64,000 bases of DNA from Anaerotruncus sp. G3(2012) (GTDB lineage Bacteria; Bacillota; Clostridia; Oscillospirales; Ruminococcaceae): assembly GCF_000403395.2 (NCBI RefSeq), contig NZ_KE159675.1:256808-320807 (forward strand), written 5' to 3'. Positions 51,008 to 59,949 of this stretch are shown here, in pieces; within the stretch, counting starts at the first letter, position 1; each line of letters starts with the position of its first letter. A program made the position numbers and the translations under genes. Below the pieces are notes generated by a model. That model was given only the letters and a program-made list of their open reading frames with translations, ran no database searches and was not told the DNA's origin.

Positions 51008-52564
51008 ATGGTAGGCATCATCCCATTTGCAGTCTGTGTTATTGCTGCGTTTTTAATTGGTGCGGTCATCGCCTTTTTCCTGGGCGTGGAATATCGGAAG
51101 AAATCTGCGGAAGCCACCCTCGGTTCCGCAGAGGAAGAGGCCAAAAAGTTGATCAGCGACGCAATCAAAACTTCAGAAAGCAAAAAGAAAGAAGTCATTG
51201 TAGAAGCGAAAGACGAGATCTACAGGCTCAAGCAGGACAACGAAAAGGAAATGAAGGAGCGCCGGTCGGAGGTTTCCCGTCTCGAGCGGCGGATCCAGCA
51301 GAAGGAGGAGTCGGTCGACAAAAAGCTCGACAACCTCGAAAAGAAAGAGGAGCTCATCCAGAACAAGCTCCGGGAGGCCGACCTCAAGCTGCAACAGGCT
51401 GAAGAGATCAAATCGCATCAGGTCGAGATGCTCGAAAAAATTTCCGGGTTTACCTCGGATCAGGCGAAAAACTACCTGCTGGCAAACCTCGAAGGGGAAC
51501 TGACCCACGAGAAAGCGCTGAAAATCTCACAGTTTGAGGCGCAGCTCAAGGATGAGTCCGACCAGCGCGCCCGGGAGATCATTTCGGCTGCGGTCGGCCG
51601 GTGCGCGGCGGATTATGTGGCGGAGATCACGGTTTCGGTCGTGCCGCTGCCGAGCGACGAGATGAAGGGCCGGATCATCGGGCGTGAAGGGCGCAATATC
51701 CGCACCCTTGAGACGCTCACCGGTGTTGACCTGATTATTGACGATACCCCGGAGGCAATCACCCTGTCGAGCCACGACGCGGTGAAGCGTGAGGTTGCAA
51801 GAATATCGCTCGAGCGGCTGATTCAGGACGGCCGGATCCATCCGGCGCGGATTGAGGAGACGGTCGAGAAGGCGCGCCGGGAGATCGAAGGCAAAATCAA
51901 GCAGGATGGCGAGCGCGCGGTTATGGAATGCGGTATCCACGGGATGCATCCCGAGCTGGTCAAGCTGCTCGGCCGGATGCGTTACCGCTCCAGCTATGGG
52001 CAGAATGTACTTAGCCATTCGATCGAGGTTTCCCAGCTCGCGGGCATGATGGCAGCGGAGCTGGGCGCGGATGAGACTCAGGCGCGCCGCGCTGGTTTGA
52101 TCCACGATATCGGTAAGTCGATGACCCACGAGATCGAAGGGTCGCATGTGCAGATCGGTGTCGATCTGGCCAGAAAGTATAAGGAGAGCGGGGAGGTCAT
52201 CCACGCGATCGAAGCCCATCACAACGATGTTGAGCCGAAAACGGTTGTCGCCTGCCTTGTACAGGCGGCGGACGCGATTTCGGCAGCGCGTCCGGGTGCA
52301 CGCCGCGAGAATCTCGAAAACTATATCAAGCGGCTCGAGAAGCTGGAGGAGATCGCCAATTCGTTCGATGGCGTGGATAAATGCTTTGCAATCCAGGCCG
52401 GACGAGAGGTACGGATTATGCTGAAACCTGAGGTTGTATCGGACGACCAGATGACGATTCTGGCGCGCGACATCGTGCGTAAGATCGAGAATGAGCTGGA
52501 TTATCCGGGACAGATCAAGGTGCACTGCATCCGGGAAAACCGCGCGATCGAATACGCGAAATAG
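51008..52564 (+). CDS. rny: Ribonuclease Y
   Basis: A 518-residue RNase Y, the membrane endoribonuclease that starts mRNA decay in Firmicutes. An N-terminal span (residues about 4-26) is followed by a long Lys/Glu coiled coil (about 30-200), a KH domain ([30 protein letters not shown]) and an HD domain ([25 protein letters not shown]). Length and order match the family. AAAGGAGGTAATC precedes the ATG. Two terminator-like hairpins follow. Confidence 0.96.
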   Translation: MVGIIPFAVCVIAAFLIGAVIAFFLGVEYRKKSAEATLGSAEEEAKKLISDAIKTSESKKKEVIVEAKDEIYRLKQDNEKEMKERRSEVSRLERRIQQKEESVDKKLDNLEKKEELIQNKLREADLKLQQAEEIKSHQVEMLEKISGFTSDQAKNYLLANLEGELTHEKALKISQFEAQLKDESDQRAREIISAAVGRCAADYVAEITVSVVPLPSDEMKGRIIGREGRNIRTLETLTGVDLIIDDTPEAITLSSHDAVKREVARISLERLIQDGRIHPARIEETVEKARREIEGKIKQDGERAVMECGIHGMHPELVKLLGRMRYRSSYGQNVLSHSIEVSQLAGMMAAELGADETQARRAGLIHDIGKSMTHEIEGSHVQIGVDLARKYKESGEVIHAIEAHHNDVEPKTVVACLVQAADAISAARPGARRENLENYIKRLEKLEEIANSFDGVDKCFAIQAGREVRIMLKPEVVSDDQMTILARDIVRKIENELDYPGQIKVHCIRENRAIEYAK

Positions 52565-52577
52565 CAGTCTGATTGGA

Positions 52578-52609
52578 AACGGCATAGCATGTGCGCTATG
52601 CCGTTTTCT
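52578..52609 (+). terminator. Terminator of rny
   Basis: AACGGCATAGC (52578-52588) pairs perfectly with GCTATGCCGTT (52595-52605), followed by TTC and further T residues. Confidence 0.85.
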
Positions 52610-52634
52610 TATTTTATAAGCTGCTTCAGCAAGG

Positions 52635-52699
52635 ACACTCCCAAACGATTTTTGGGTTTCGCAGCTGTTCCGCGGAGGATCGTTTGGGAAGTGTTTTTT
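52635..52699 (+). terminator. Second long terminator-like hairpin
   Basis: ACACTCCCAAACGAT (52635-52649) pairs with ATCGTTTGGGAAGTGT (52679-52694, one bulge), followed by TTTTTT. No gene lies between it and the rny terminator, so what it terminates is unclear. 52700-52813 shows nothing else. Confidence 0.65.
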
Positions 52700-52813
52700 C
52701 GGATCTCTGTAACCTGTTGGCCGCTGACAGTGGATAAAAAAGCGTGAGGCAAGGATTTTCCCCTGATTGAAATTTGTTTCACATTTTTATGATGGGAAAA
52801 TTTCTGAAAATGC

Positions 52814-52842
52814 TTGACATTTACAAATGGATACGCTATAAT
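52814..52842 (+). promoter_or_regulatory. Consensus promoter of the tRNA-Leu gene
   Basis: TTGACA (52814-52819) and TATAAT (52837-52842) are spaced by 17 bp, a perfect sigma-A consensus, 24 bases before the tRNA. Confidence 0.9.
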
Positions 52843-52865
52843 AACCACACAATCGAAATTGATTC

Positions 52866-52952
52866 GCGGGTATGGCGGAATTGGCAGACGCGTTAGATTC
52901 AGGTTCTAATGGTCGCAAGGCTGTGCAGGTTCAAGTCCTGTTACCCGCACCA
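52866..52952 (+). tRNA. tRNA-Leu (anticodon CAG)
   Basis: The acceptor stem GCGGGTA pairs with TACCCGC (52942-52948) and is followed by discriminator A and encoded CCA. The anticodon stem TTAGA/TCTAA encloses TTCAGGT, giving anticodon CAG, which reads CUG. A long variable arm and an 87-nt length fit a class II leucine tRNA. The TTC-loop GTTCAAGTCC is intact. The mobile region begins just downstream. Confidence 0.95.
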
Positions 52953-52989
52953 TGCCGAGTGTTCATAACGCAACTGAACACTCGTATGT

Positions 52990-53017
52990 AAAGGAACAGT
53001 CGAAAGGCTGTTCCTTT
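52990..53017 (+). terminator. Terminator of the tRNA-Leu transcript
   Basis: AAAGGAACAG (52990-52999) pairs perfectly with CTGTTCCTTT (53008-53017). A GAGTGTTC..GAACACTC hairpin lies just before it (about 52956-52984). Confidence 0.7.
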
Positions 53018-53046
53018 GCTATTTCTATGGGGCGGTCTGCCCCGGT

Positions 53047-53073
53047 GGAGCGGCTTTCGGGCCGCTCCGTTTT
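53047..53073. terminator. Hairpin at the 3' side of the recombinase remnant
   Basis: GGAGCGGC (53047-53054) pairs perfectly with GCCGCTCC (53061-53068), with TTTTC on the plus side. It lies just beyond the stop of the recombinase remnant and marks the probable left limit of the element. Confidence 0.6.
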
Positions 53074-53075
53074 CT

Positions 53076-53486
53076 TTACCCGGCCTTGCCAACAAGATAC
53101 TCAATCGCCACACCCTGGCGGCTGTCCAGCACCACGTTCTCCGGGTATTCCTCTACCTCCGGCAAATCCAGGACGCCGATGAAATTATAGTGGATCACGA
53201 TGCGCTGTGTCCTGTTCTTTCCCCTACCTTTGGTCTGGTACACGTCGATACGCTCCACAAGCTCATGCAGAATGGTGGGCGTCAGCGTTTTCATCTCCAT
53301 GAACTTCCGCACCGCTTTCAAAAACTGTTCCTTGCAGAAGGCCCGGTCGTTTTCCCTGTCACACTGGCGCTGCAATTCCTCAATATCCTTTTTGAGCTGC
53401 TGCTGTTCTTCATCATATCGCTGGGACATCTTCATAAAACGCTCATCCGTCAGCTTGCCGGACACATTGTCCTCAGAGAGCTTTTG
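53076..53486 (-). pseudogene. Large serine recombinase, C-terminal remnant
   Basis: About 136 codons of the C-terminal part of a large serine recombinase (TnpX/DUF4368 type). The visible text LSEDNVSGKLTDERFMKMSQRYDEEQ is the start of the coiled region, and the tail has ERIDVYQTKGRGKNRTQRIVIHYNFIG, typical of DUF4368. The resolvase catalytic domain and zinc-ribbon part are missing. The frame is cut by a TGA 3 codons before the homology begins, 14 bases from the phoR stop. It cannot be catalytically active; a GTG at 53465 could start a 129-residue protein, but no ribosome site supports it. Confidence 0.8.
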
Positions 53487-53499
53487 TCAAGGGAAAGTT

Positions 53500-55194
53500 T
53501 CAAGAATCTCCCACTTTACTCAAGCCAAATAAGACTTCAATATTGGTTCCGCTTCTTCCAATTCCGCTTTGCAGTCTGATTTCTGCGTGATGATACTGCG
53601 CGATATGCTTGACAATCGACAGCCCCAAACCGGTGCCGCCGGAGGCCTTGGAGCGGCTTTTGTCCACTCGGAAAAACCGCTCAAACACCCTGGCCTGATA
53701 CTCCGGTGGAATTCCGATCCCAGTATCTTTTACGGAAACAGTTATGGCGGTATCGCCTGCTGAAACAGCAACCTCTACCTTTCCGCCGTCTATATTGTAT
53801 TTGATGGCATTATCAATCAGATTATAGAGCATTTCATACAAGAAGCCCCGCACTCCGCTTATCTTGGCGCTTTCGCCAGTCGCGGACAGGGAAATATGCC
53901 GCTCCTCCGCCCGCTCCCGCAAAGCGGATACCGCACTGTCCGCCAGTTCCAAAAGGTTCACCTGTTCCTTTTCCGGCGCGGTTCCCTCGTCCAGCTGCGA
54001 CAAGTGAATAATGTCCTCCACCAACGTTACCAGCCGCGCCGCCTCTGTGCGGATCACGCCCACGAACTGCGGAAGATCCTCCTGCTTGACAAGGCCGTTC
54101 TCTAACAGCTCGGCGCTGCCCATGATGGATTGCAGGGGCGTTTTCAATTCATGGGACACGTTGGCGGTAAACTCCCGGCGGCTGCGTTCTGCGGCGGCCT
54201 GTTCTGTCACATCAAAGGCCAGCAGCACCGTTCCCGCTGTAAGTCCGTCCACTGTGATCCGGCTGATGTCAAATTGGTACTCCCGGTCATTTCGCACAGC
54301 GCGGACTTCGCTATGTCCCCCTTCCAGCGCGGTCTGAATAGCAAGATTGATTGTATGGTCACGGTCTATCACAAGAAATTCCTGTCCAACGCAGGAGCCG
54401 CCTGCACGGAAGATCATCCTCGCAGCGGGATTAATGCTCAAAACGACGCCTTTCCCATCCAGCAGAACAAGCCCCTCACTCATGTTTTCTGTGATCTGCT
54501 CAAATTCCTCGGTTTTCCTTCTCAATTCCCGGAGCTGCGCCTCGATCTGCCTGTGCTGCTGGTGGATGCGTCCCAGGAGAGGAGATAATTCCTCATAGGC
54601 GTCGTTTTCCAAAGGCTTATCCAAATCCAGACGGTTCAGCGGTGCAACAATGCGCTTTGCCATCCGGCGGGCCAGCAGCGCGGAGAGAATGACCGCCAGG
54701 ATTGCAGTCAGCAAAATCGGCTGAAGCATCCCCATCGCCAGGGCAAACACCGTCAACTGGCTGATGGAAATACGCAGGACGGTTCCATCCGTCAGCCGCT
54801 GTGCATAGTACAGCGTCCGCTCGGTCAATGTCTCGGAATAGCGAACCCCGCCGCTTTCACCTTCGGCCAGGGCCTCTTTTACCTCCGCCCGGCCCGCGTG
54901 GTTTTCCATCTCCGCCGCCGGGACGTGGGTATCAAACAGCACTTCGCCGTCAGCGGCGATCCAGGTCAGACGAAAATCTGCTGTGGATGGGAATCGATAG
55001 GGGGAAGCCAACTGCTCCAGGTAATCCAAGCCGTCCGCCTCTACTCCATAGGAGGCCAGACGGAGTTCATCCCGCAGTTGTTTCTCCTGGACGTTTCTGT
55101 AATAGTCATACAGACAGCCCATGATGATCACCAGGCTTGCCAGGAGAACGGAAACCGCCGCCAGCAGGATCGAACGGAAGATTTTCTTTGTCAT
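53500..55194 (-). CDS. phoR: Phosphate sensor histidine kinase PhoR
   Basis: A 564-residue kinase. Two membrane spans (about 8-30 and 152-175) enclose a 120-residue extracellular domain. A HAMP-like segment, a PAS domain (NMSEGLVLLDGKGVVLSINPAARMIF), the H-box EFTANVSHELKTPLQSIMGS, N-box MLYNLIDNAIKYN and G boxes DTGIGIPPEY and GGTGLGLSIVKH follow. The layout is that of PhoR. It is the last gene of the pst-pho operon and overlaps phoP by 4 bases. Its stop is only 14 bases from the recombinase remnant, so the end of the operon sits at a recombination junction. Confidence 0.88.
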   Translation of the reverse strand: MTKKIFRSILLAAVSVLLASLVIIMGCLYDYYRNVQEKQLRDELRLASYGVEADGLDYLEQLASPYRFPSTADFRLTWIAADGEVLFDTHVPAAEMENHAGRAEVKEALAEGESGGVRYSETLTERTLYYAQRLTDGTVLRISISQLTVFALAMGMLQPILLTAILAVILSALLARRMAKRIVAPLNRLDLDKPLENDAYEELSPLLGRIHQQHRQIEAQLRELRRKTEEFEQITENMSEGLVLLDGKGVVLSINPAARMIFRAGGSCVGQEFLVIDRDHTINLAIQTALEGGHSEVRAVRNDREYQFDISRITVDGLTAGTVLLAFDVTEQAAAERSRREFTANVSHELKTPLQSIMGSAELLENGLVKQEDLPQFVGVIRTEAARLVTLVEDIIHLSQLDEGTAPEKEQVNLLELADSAVSALRERAEERHISLSATGESAKISGVRGFLYEMLYNLIDNAIKYNIDGGKVEVAVSAGDTAITVSVKDTGIGIPPEYQARVFERFFRVDKSRSKASGGTGLGLSIVKHIAQYHHAEIRLQSGIGRSGTNIEVLFGLSKVGDS

Positions 55195-55865
55195 GCCTTT
55201 GCCTCCAACCGGTAGCCGATATGCCGCACCGTTTCAATCATCCTGCCATAGTCCCCCAGCTTCTGCCGGAGCGTTTTGATGTGCATATCAACCGTCCGGG
55301 TTTCCCCGGTGTAATCCACGCCCCAAATGTCGGATAAAAGCTGTTCCCTGGTGAACGCAACGCCGGGGCGGGAGAGGAACAGGCGAAGCAGTTCAAATTC
55401 TTTGTAGGTGAGCAAAATACGCGCTCCGTCTGCGGTAACTGTCCGTTCTTCCAGATCGACCGTCAGACCACCGGCTGTCAGCTGCTTTGCTGCGGGGGTG
55501 GGACGGCAGCGGCGCAGGACGGCTTTTACTCTCGATACCATTTCCATCATGCCGAAGGGTTTCACCAGGTAATCGTCCGCGCCCAGATCCAGGCTTTGAA
55601 TTTTGTCGTACTCCGCGCCCTTGGCGGTGGCCATGATGATTGGGATATTCGCAAGATGCGCCGCCGCTTTCATTCGCCGCAGCAGCTCCACGCCGTCCAT
55701 TCCCGGCAGCATAACATCCAGAATGACAAGCTCCGGCCGCTCTGTTTCCAGCGCCGCCAGGAACGCTCCGCCGTCCTCAAAGCCTCTGGCCTCAAAGCCG
55801 GTGGAGCGCAGGGTGTAAAGCTCAATATCCCGAATGCTGGCATCGTCCTCTACACACCAAATCAT
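55191..55865 (-). CDS. phoP: PhoB/PhoP-type response regulator
   Basis: A 224-residue OmpR-family regulator. The receiver has VEDDASIRD, phospho-acceptor Asp in LVILDVMLPGMDG and Lys in DDYLVKPFGM. The C-terminal winged helix shows LLTYKEFELLRLFLSRPG and the RTVDMHIKTLRQKLGD recognition part. ATG 55865 follows AAAGGAG. It overlaps phoU by 4 bases and phoR by 4. Its likely targets are the TGTAAA/TTTACA repeats upstream of pstS (59861-59900). Confidence 0.9.
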   Translation of the reverse strand: MIWCVEDDASIRDIELYTLRSTGFEARGFEDGGAFLAALETERPELVILDVMLPGMDGVELLRRMKAAAHLANIPIIMATAKGAEYDKIQSLDLGADDYLVKPFGMMEMVSRVKAVLRRCRPTPAAKQLTAGGLTVDLEERTVTADGARILLTYKEFELLRLFLSRPGVAFTREQLLSDIWGVDYTGETRTVDMHIKTLRQKLGDYGRMIETVRHIGYRLEAKA

Positions 55866-56518
55866 AGCGCTTCTCCTTTGTGTTCCCCGGTCACGGCAAA
55901 AATCACCCATTCCGCGATATTGACCGCGTGATCTCCAATGCGCTCCAGATACTTGTCGATCATCAGCAGATCAAGGGCGTGTCCGCCGCAGGCGGGATTT
56001 GCCGCGATGTTCCCAATCAGCACCTGTTTTACCCGGTCAAAGCATTGATCCACAATGTCGTCGTGGGCAATCACCAGCCTGGCCCGGACCGTATCCTTCT
56101 GGACGTAGGAATCCACGCTTTCCGTAACCATCCTGATGACCTCCGCCGCCATTTCCCGAATATGGCCCACATCCTCCGGCACATATCCCTGGGCCAGCAT
56201 CGCCAGGATGATCTCCGCGATGTCGGCGGCCTGATCTCCGATGCGCTCCATATCTGTGATGATCTTCATGGCGGCGGAGATTTGCCGCAGGTCGCGGGCC
56301 ACCGGCTGCTGCTGGAGCAGCAGTTTCAGACACAGCGTTTCAATATCCCGCTCCATCTGGTCGATCCCGCCCTCCAATGGCTTGACCTGTTCCGCCAACG
56401 TGCTGTCACCATTCTCCAACGCCTTCGCCGCCTTGGAGATGGCCTCCTCGCACAGCGCGCCCATCTGGATCAGCTCCGTATTCAGAAGGGCGAGCTGGCT
56501 GTCAAATCTGCTCCGCAT
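55862..56518 (-). CDS. phoU: Phosphate signalling protein PhoU
   Basis: A 218-residue helical protein with two PhoU repeats. DSQLALLNTELIQMG begins repeat one and LCLKLLLQQQPVARDLRQISAAMKIITDMERIGDQAADIAE carries the Glu/Asp metal motif; DKYLERIGDHAVNIAEW is the second. PhoU links the Pst transporter to PhoR and represses the regulon when phosphate is ample. The start is placed at ATG 56518 (GTG 56521 is possible), overlapping the pstB stop by one base. Confidence 0.93.
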   Translation of the reverse strand: MRSRFDSQLALLNTELIQMGALCEEAISKAAKALENGDSTLAEQVKPLEGGIDQMERDIETLCLKLLLQQQPVARDLRQISAAMKIITDMERIGDQAADIAEIILAMLAQGYVPEDVGHIREMAAEVIRMVTESVDSYVQKDTVRARLVIAHDDIVDQCFDRVKQVLIGNIAANPACGGHALDLLMIDKYLERIGDHAVNIAEWVIFAVTGEHKGEAL

Positions 56519-57273
56519 CACCCAAACCTCCCTGTGATATAGTCCTCGGTCCGCTGATCCTCCGGTTGAGAGAACAGCTTTTCCGTTTCGTCATACTCGA
56601 TCAGCTCTCCCAAGAGGAAGAACGCTGTGCGGTCGGAAATACGCACCGCCTGCTGCATGTTGTGGGTCACGATAACAATAGTGTACCGCTCTTTCAGCTG
56701 CATTGCAAGCTCCTCAATTTTAGAGGTGGAAATAGGGTCCAGGGCGCTGGTGGGTTCGTCCATCAGCAGCACCTTCGGCTCCACGGCCAGGGCGCGGGCG
56801 ATGCAAAGCCGCTGCTGCTGGCCCCCGGACAGTCCCAGGGCGTTCTTTTTCAGCCGGTCTTTCACCTCGTCCCAAATGGCCGCCCCCCGGAGGGACTGCT
56901 CCACAAGTTCATCCAGCTTGGCTTTGTTTTTGACGCCGTGCGTGCGGGGGCCGTAGGCGATGTTATCATAGATGCTCATGGGGAAGGGGTTGGGCTTCTG
57001 GAACACCATGCCGATTTCCTTACGCAGAGCGTTCACATCCAGGCCGGGGGCAAAAATGTCCGTATCCTGATACTGCACCTCCCCGGTAATCCTGACGCCG
57101 GGGATCAGATCATTCATGCGGTTCAGCGTTTTCAGAAAGGTTGACTTTCCGCAGCCGGAAGGGCCGATCAGGGCGGTGATGTTTTTTTCTGGGATTTGGA
57201 TATTGATATTTTTCAACGCCTGGGTACTGCCATACCACAGGCATAGATTTTTTGCGGTAATTGCGTTGTTCAT
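56518..57273 (-). CDS. pstB: Phosphate ABC transporter ATP-binding protein
   Basis: A 251-residue ABC ATPase. The Walker A motif GPSGCGKST is at residues 37-45. The [25 protein letters not shown]-loop region is PstB-specific. [15 protein letters not shown] is the signature, and [16 protein letters not shown] the Walker B. It powers phosphate import with PstA and PstC. Start and stop overlap its neighbours by 1-4 bases, in the usual pstSCAB-phoU order. Confidence 0.97.
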   Translation of the reverse strand: MNNAITAKNLCLWYGSTQALKNINIQIPEKNITALIGPSGCGKSTFLKTLNRMNDLIPGVRITGEVQYQDTDIFAPGLDVNALRKEIGMVFQKPNPFPMSIYDNIAYGPRTHGVKNKAKLDELVEQSLRGAAIWDEVKDRLKKNALGLSGGQQQRLCIARALAVEPKVLLMDEPTSALDPISTSKIEELAMQLKERYTIVIVTHNMQQAVRISDRTAFFLLGELIEYDETEKLFSQPEDQRTEDYITGRFG

Positions 57274-58127
57274 AGCGCCCTCCTTTTCTTGAAGCAGCGG
57301 CCCACCAGGGCGGCAGTCAGGTTGACCGCCAGCGTCAGGAGCATCAGGATCGCGGCGATGGCAAATGCCACGCCAAATTCTCCCTGCTCTTTTGCGTAGA
57401 CGTACAGCGCCACGGTGAGGGTGGCCCCCGGACTGGTCAGGCCGGTAAAAAAGCCGTTCAGCGCATGGGCGAAGCCCGCTGTAAACAGCAGCGCCGCCGA
57501 TTCACCCAAAATGCGCCCCACCGACAGGATGCAGCCGGTGATGATGCCGTCCGCACATCCGGGCAGTACCACCGTGCGGATGACCCGCCACTTCCCGGCC
57601 CCCAGGCCAAAGGCCCCCTCCCGGTAACTTTGCGGAACCGTCCTCAAACTCTCTTGGGTCGTTCTCATGACAGTTGGCAGGTTCATCATCACCAGGGTCA
57701 GCGCACCGGCCAGCAGGGAAGTCCCGAACACTCCGGTAAATACCAGCATCCCCACAAGGCCGTAGATGATGGACGGGATGCCGGAGAGGGTTTCCGCCGC
57801 GTACTCGATGACAGACACCAGACGCTTATTTGCGGCGTACTCGGTCAGATAGACCGCCGCCCCTGCCCCCAAAGGCAGGACGATCAGCAGGGCGGCAAGG
57901 ATGATGTAGATGGTGTTCAAAATGTCCGGCAGGATACCGATGGTGTCCGACAGGTAGCTGGGTTTGGTGGTCAGCAGCTCCCAGGACAGGTTGGGGAGGC
58001 CCGCAGCCAGCACATAGCCTATGAGGAACAACGCCAGAGCGCACACCAGCAGCACCGACAGGGCGCACAGCAGCCCCATTACACCGATATAGGCCCTCCG
58101 GGATGGGGAGATTGGTCTGTCCAGCAT
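57270..58127 (-). CDS. pstA: Phosphate ABC transporter permease PstA
   Basis: A 285-residue permease with six membrane spans. The cytoplasmic EAA-like loop that contacts PstB is [21 protein letters not shown] and [33 protein letters not shown]. It is 4 bases coupled to pstB and 2 bases downstream of pstC. Confidence 0.95.
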   Translation of the reverse strand: MLDRPISPSRRAYIGVMGLLCALSVLLVCALALFLIGYVLAAGLPNLSWELLTTKPSYLSDTIGILPDILNTIYIILAALLIVLPLGAGAAVYLTEYAANKRLVSVIEYAAETLSGIPSIIYGLVGMLVFTGVFGTSLLAGALTLVMMNLPTVMRTTQESLRTVPQSYREGAFGLGAGKWRVIRTVVLPGCADGIITGCILSVGRILGESAALLFTAGFAHALNGFFTGLTSPGATLTVALYVYAKEQGEFGVAFAIAAILMLLTLAVNLTAALVGRCFKKRRAL

Positions 58128-58129
58128 AA

Positions 58130-59005
58130 TCAGCCCTCCTTTTGCCCCTTGAGGAAGAAATTCAACACGGCGTTGATCAGCATGATGAACAGAAACAGCA
58201 CCAGGGCGATGGAAAACAGCGCCTGCCTCTGTAGGCCGCTGGAATAGGACATTTCGCTGGATACCGCCGTGGTAAGAAATCGGACGCTTTCAAACAGTGA
58301 GGGCATATTCGCTGCGTTGCCGGATACCATCATCACCGCCATAGCCTCCCCGATGGCCCGGCCTACTCCCAGCACCACCGCCGCCGCGATGCCGCTTCGC
58401 GCCGCAGGGACGGATACCCGAAAATAGGTTTCTATCGAGGTCGCGCCGAGGGCCAGGGATGCGTCCTCGTACTCTTTCGGTACTGCCTCCAGCGCGGTAA
58501 TGGATACTTTGATGATGGAGGGCAGAATCATGACCGACAGGACGATGATTGCCGCCAGCAGGCTGGCCCCGTCCGGCACATGGAACAGCGCCCGGGTACC
58601 CGGCACAAGCACCAGCATCCCCACCAGACCGTAGACCACAGATGGAATACCCGCCAGGAGGCTGACAGCGGCCTCAACGATGGATTTTACTTGGGTTGGA
58701 GCCAGCTTCGCCAGATAAACCGCCGCGAAAAATCCTACCGGGACACCGAACAGGATAGCGCCCGCTGTGCCGTAAATGCTGGTGAGAATGAACGGGAGGA
58801 TACCGTATGAGGGCTGTGCGGCGGTAGATTCCCAGGTGTCACCCAGTAGAAAGGGCACAAGCCCGATCTGCCGGATGGCAGGGATGCCGGAGGCCACCAG
58901 ATAGGCCGTAATCAGCAGGACACAGCCCACTGTGACCAGTCCGAGCATCAGAAATATCCCGTGGACGGCGTTTTCCGCCAGTTGTTTTCTGCTACGCATA
59001 GTCAA
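58130..59005 (-). CDS. pstC: Phosphate ABC transporter permease PstC
   Basis: A 291-residue permease with six spans. [20 protein letters not shown] and EYEDASLALGATSIETYFRVSVPAARSGIAAAVVLGVGRAIGEAMAV carry the family loop motifs. It overlaps pstS by 4 bases and pairs with PstA to form the channel. Confidence 0.95.
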   Translation of the reverse strand: MTMRSRKQLAENAVHGIFLMLGLVTVGCVLLITAYLVASGIPAIRQIGLVPFLLGDTWESTAAQPSYGILPFILTSIYGTAGAILFGVPVGFFAAVYLAKLAPTQVKSIVEAAVSLLAGIPSVVYGLVGMLVLVPGTRALFHVPDGASLLAAIIVLSVMILPSIIKVSITALEAVPKEYEDASLALGATSIETYFRVSVPAARSGIAAAVVLGVGRAIGEAMAVMMVSGNAANMPSLFESVRFLTTAVSSEMSYSSGLQRQALFSIALVLFLFIMLINAVLNFFLKGQKEG

Positions 59006-59808
59006 TTTGCCGCCACAGCGCCCGCGCCAGAGATCAGCTCCGCCGCATCAGGGGAGGTTGCGAAGTCGAAGAACTTTTGCGCTTGCTCCGAAAGGGGCGT
59101 GTCCGTCTTGGTGACCAGGACAAAGGGCCGCTGAATGACATAGCTGCCGTCCTTCACCGCATCCTCTGTGGGTGCTACGCCGCCTACTGTAAGGGCCCGC
59201 ACGGTGTCCTTGACGGAGGCGAGGGAGGCGTAGCCGATGGCGTCCGGGTTCTGGGACACGGCGGTAATCACATCGCCGGTGGAGGTCAGCTCCTGGCGGT
59301 ACTGGCAGTTGTCTGCTGTGCCGGTGATGGATTCAAAGCCGTCCCTGGTGCCGCTGCCGGCTTCCCGGCCAATCAGGACGATCTCCGCATCCTGTCCGCC
59401 GATGTCCTTCCAGTTGGTGATCTCGCCGGTATATATTTTGGCGATGGTATCTACATCGAGATCAGAAACGGGATTGTCGGGGTTGACGATTACCGCAATG
59501 CCGTCATAGGCCAGCACCGTCCCGGTCAGCCCCTGGGCGGATTCATCCGTTTTCAGGTCGCGGCTGCTGAGGCCGATGTCGCAGCGCCCCTCCAAAACCG
59601 CCTGGATGCCGGAGCCGGAGCCAGTGGGGTTGTAGGTAAAAGTCACATTTTTATTCTGCGCCTCGAATGCCTCGCCTAACGCGCCGATTACCTTTTCCAT
59701 GGAGGTGGAGCCGTCGGTGGTGACGGTGCCGGACGTTTTCTGTGAACATCCCGCCATAACCGACAGAGCTAGCACAGCGGCCAGCACAAGACTTGCTGAT
59801 TTTTTCAT
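59002..59808 (-). CDS. pstS: Phosphate-binding lipoprotein PstS
   Basis: A 268-residue substrate-binding lipoprotein: signal with lipobox VMAGC, then phosphate-site motifs TTDGSTSMEKV, NPTGSGSGIQAVLEGRCDIGLSSRDL, VNPDNPVSDLD and LIGREAGSGTRDGFES. The Ser/Thr/Gly loops match PstS family 1. ATG 59808 is used (TTG 59814 lies 2 codons upstream); AAAGGAG lies 11 bases before the ATG. As the first gene, its upstream region carries the Pho-box array, so the whole operon is probably induced by phosphate starvation. Confidence 0.95.
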   Translation of the reverse strand: MKKSASLVLAAVLALSVMAGCSQKTSGTVTTDGSTSMEKVIGALGEAFEAQNKNVTFTYNPTGSGSGIQAVLEGRCDIGLSSRDLKTDESAQGLTGTVLAYDGIAVIVNPDNPVSDLDVDTIAKIYTGEITNWKDIGGQDAEIVLIGREAGSGTRDGFESITGTADNCQYRQELTSTGDVITAVSQNPDAIGYASLASVKDTVRALTVGGVAPTEDAVKDGSYVIQRPFVLVTKTDTPLSEQAQKFFDFATSPDAAELISGAGAVAAN

Positions 59809-59860
59809 GTTCAAATATCTCCTTTCGACTTTTGGGTACGAGAGAAGAATACTGCCGCTG

Positions 59861-59900
59861 TGTAAAAGTCAAAAGACAAGTATTGTAAAGTTAGTGTAAA
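59861..59900 (-). promoter_or_regulatory. Pho-box-like array upstream of pstS
   Basis: Read on the minus strand, TTTACA at 59900-59895 and 59889-59884 are exactly 11 bp apart; TGTCTT (59878-59873) continues the 11-bp phase as a degenerate copy, and another TTTACA is at 59866-59861. Direct TT(A/T/C)ACA repeats with about 5-bp gaps are the known PhoP-binding pattern in Bacillus. A possible -10 (TATTCT) lies just downstream. Confidence 0.7.
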
Positions 59901-59907
59901 ATTGATC

Positions 59908-59949
59908 GTAGTGGTAGTGGCGTAGTGGTAGTGGCGTAGTGGTAGTGGC
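59908..59949. repeat. Three exact 14-bp tandem repeats
   Basis: GTAGTGGTAGTGGC occurs three times head to tail at 59908-59921, 59922-59935 and 59936-59949. It lies between the Pho-box array and a 16-bp palindrome in the oriT-like spacer. Confidence 0.9.

Noticed and set aside
52866..52952. tRNA-Leu as a proven attachment site
   Set aside because: No second copy of the tRNA 3' end was seen at the far side, no tyrosine integrase is present, and the serine recombinases of this type do not normally use tRNA genes. Adjacency alone is not enough.
59908..59949. CRISPR array
   Set aside because: The three 14-bp copies are directly abutting with no spacers, and no cas gene is in the window.
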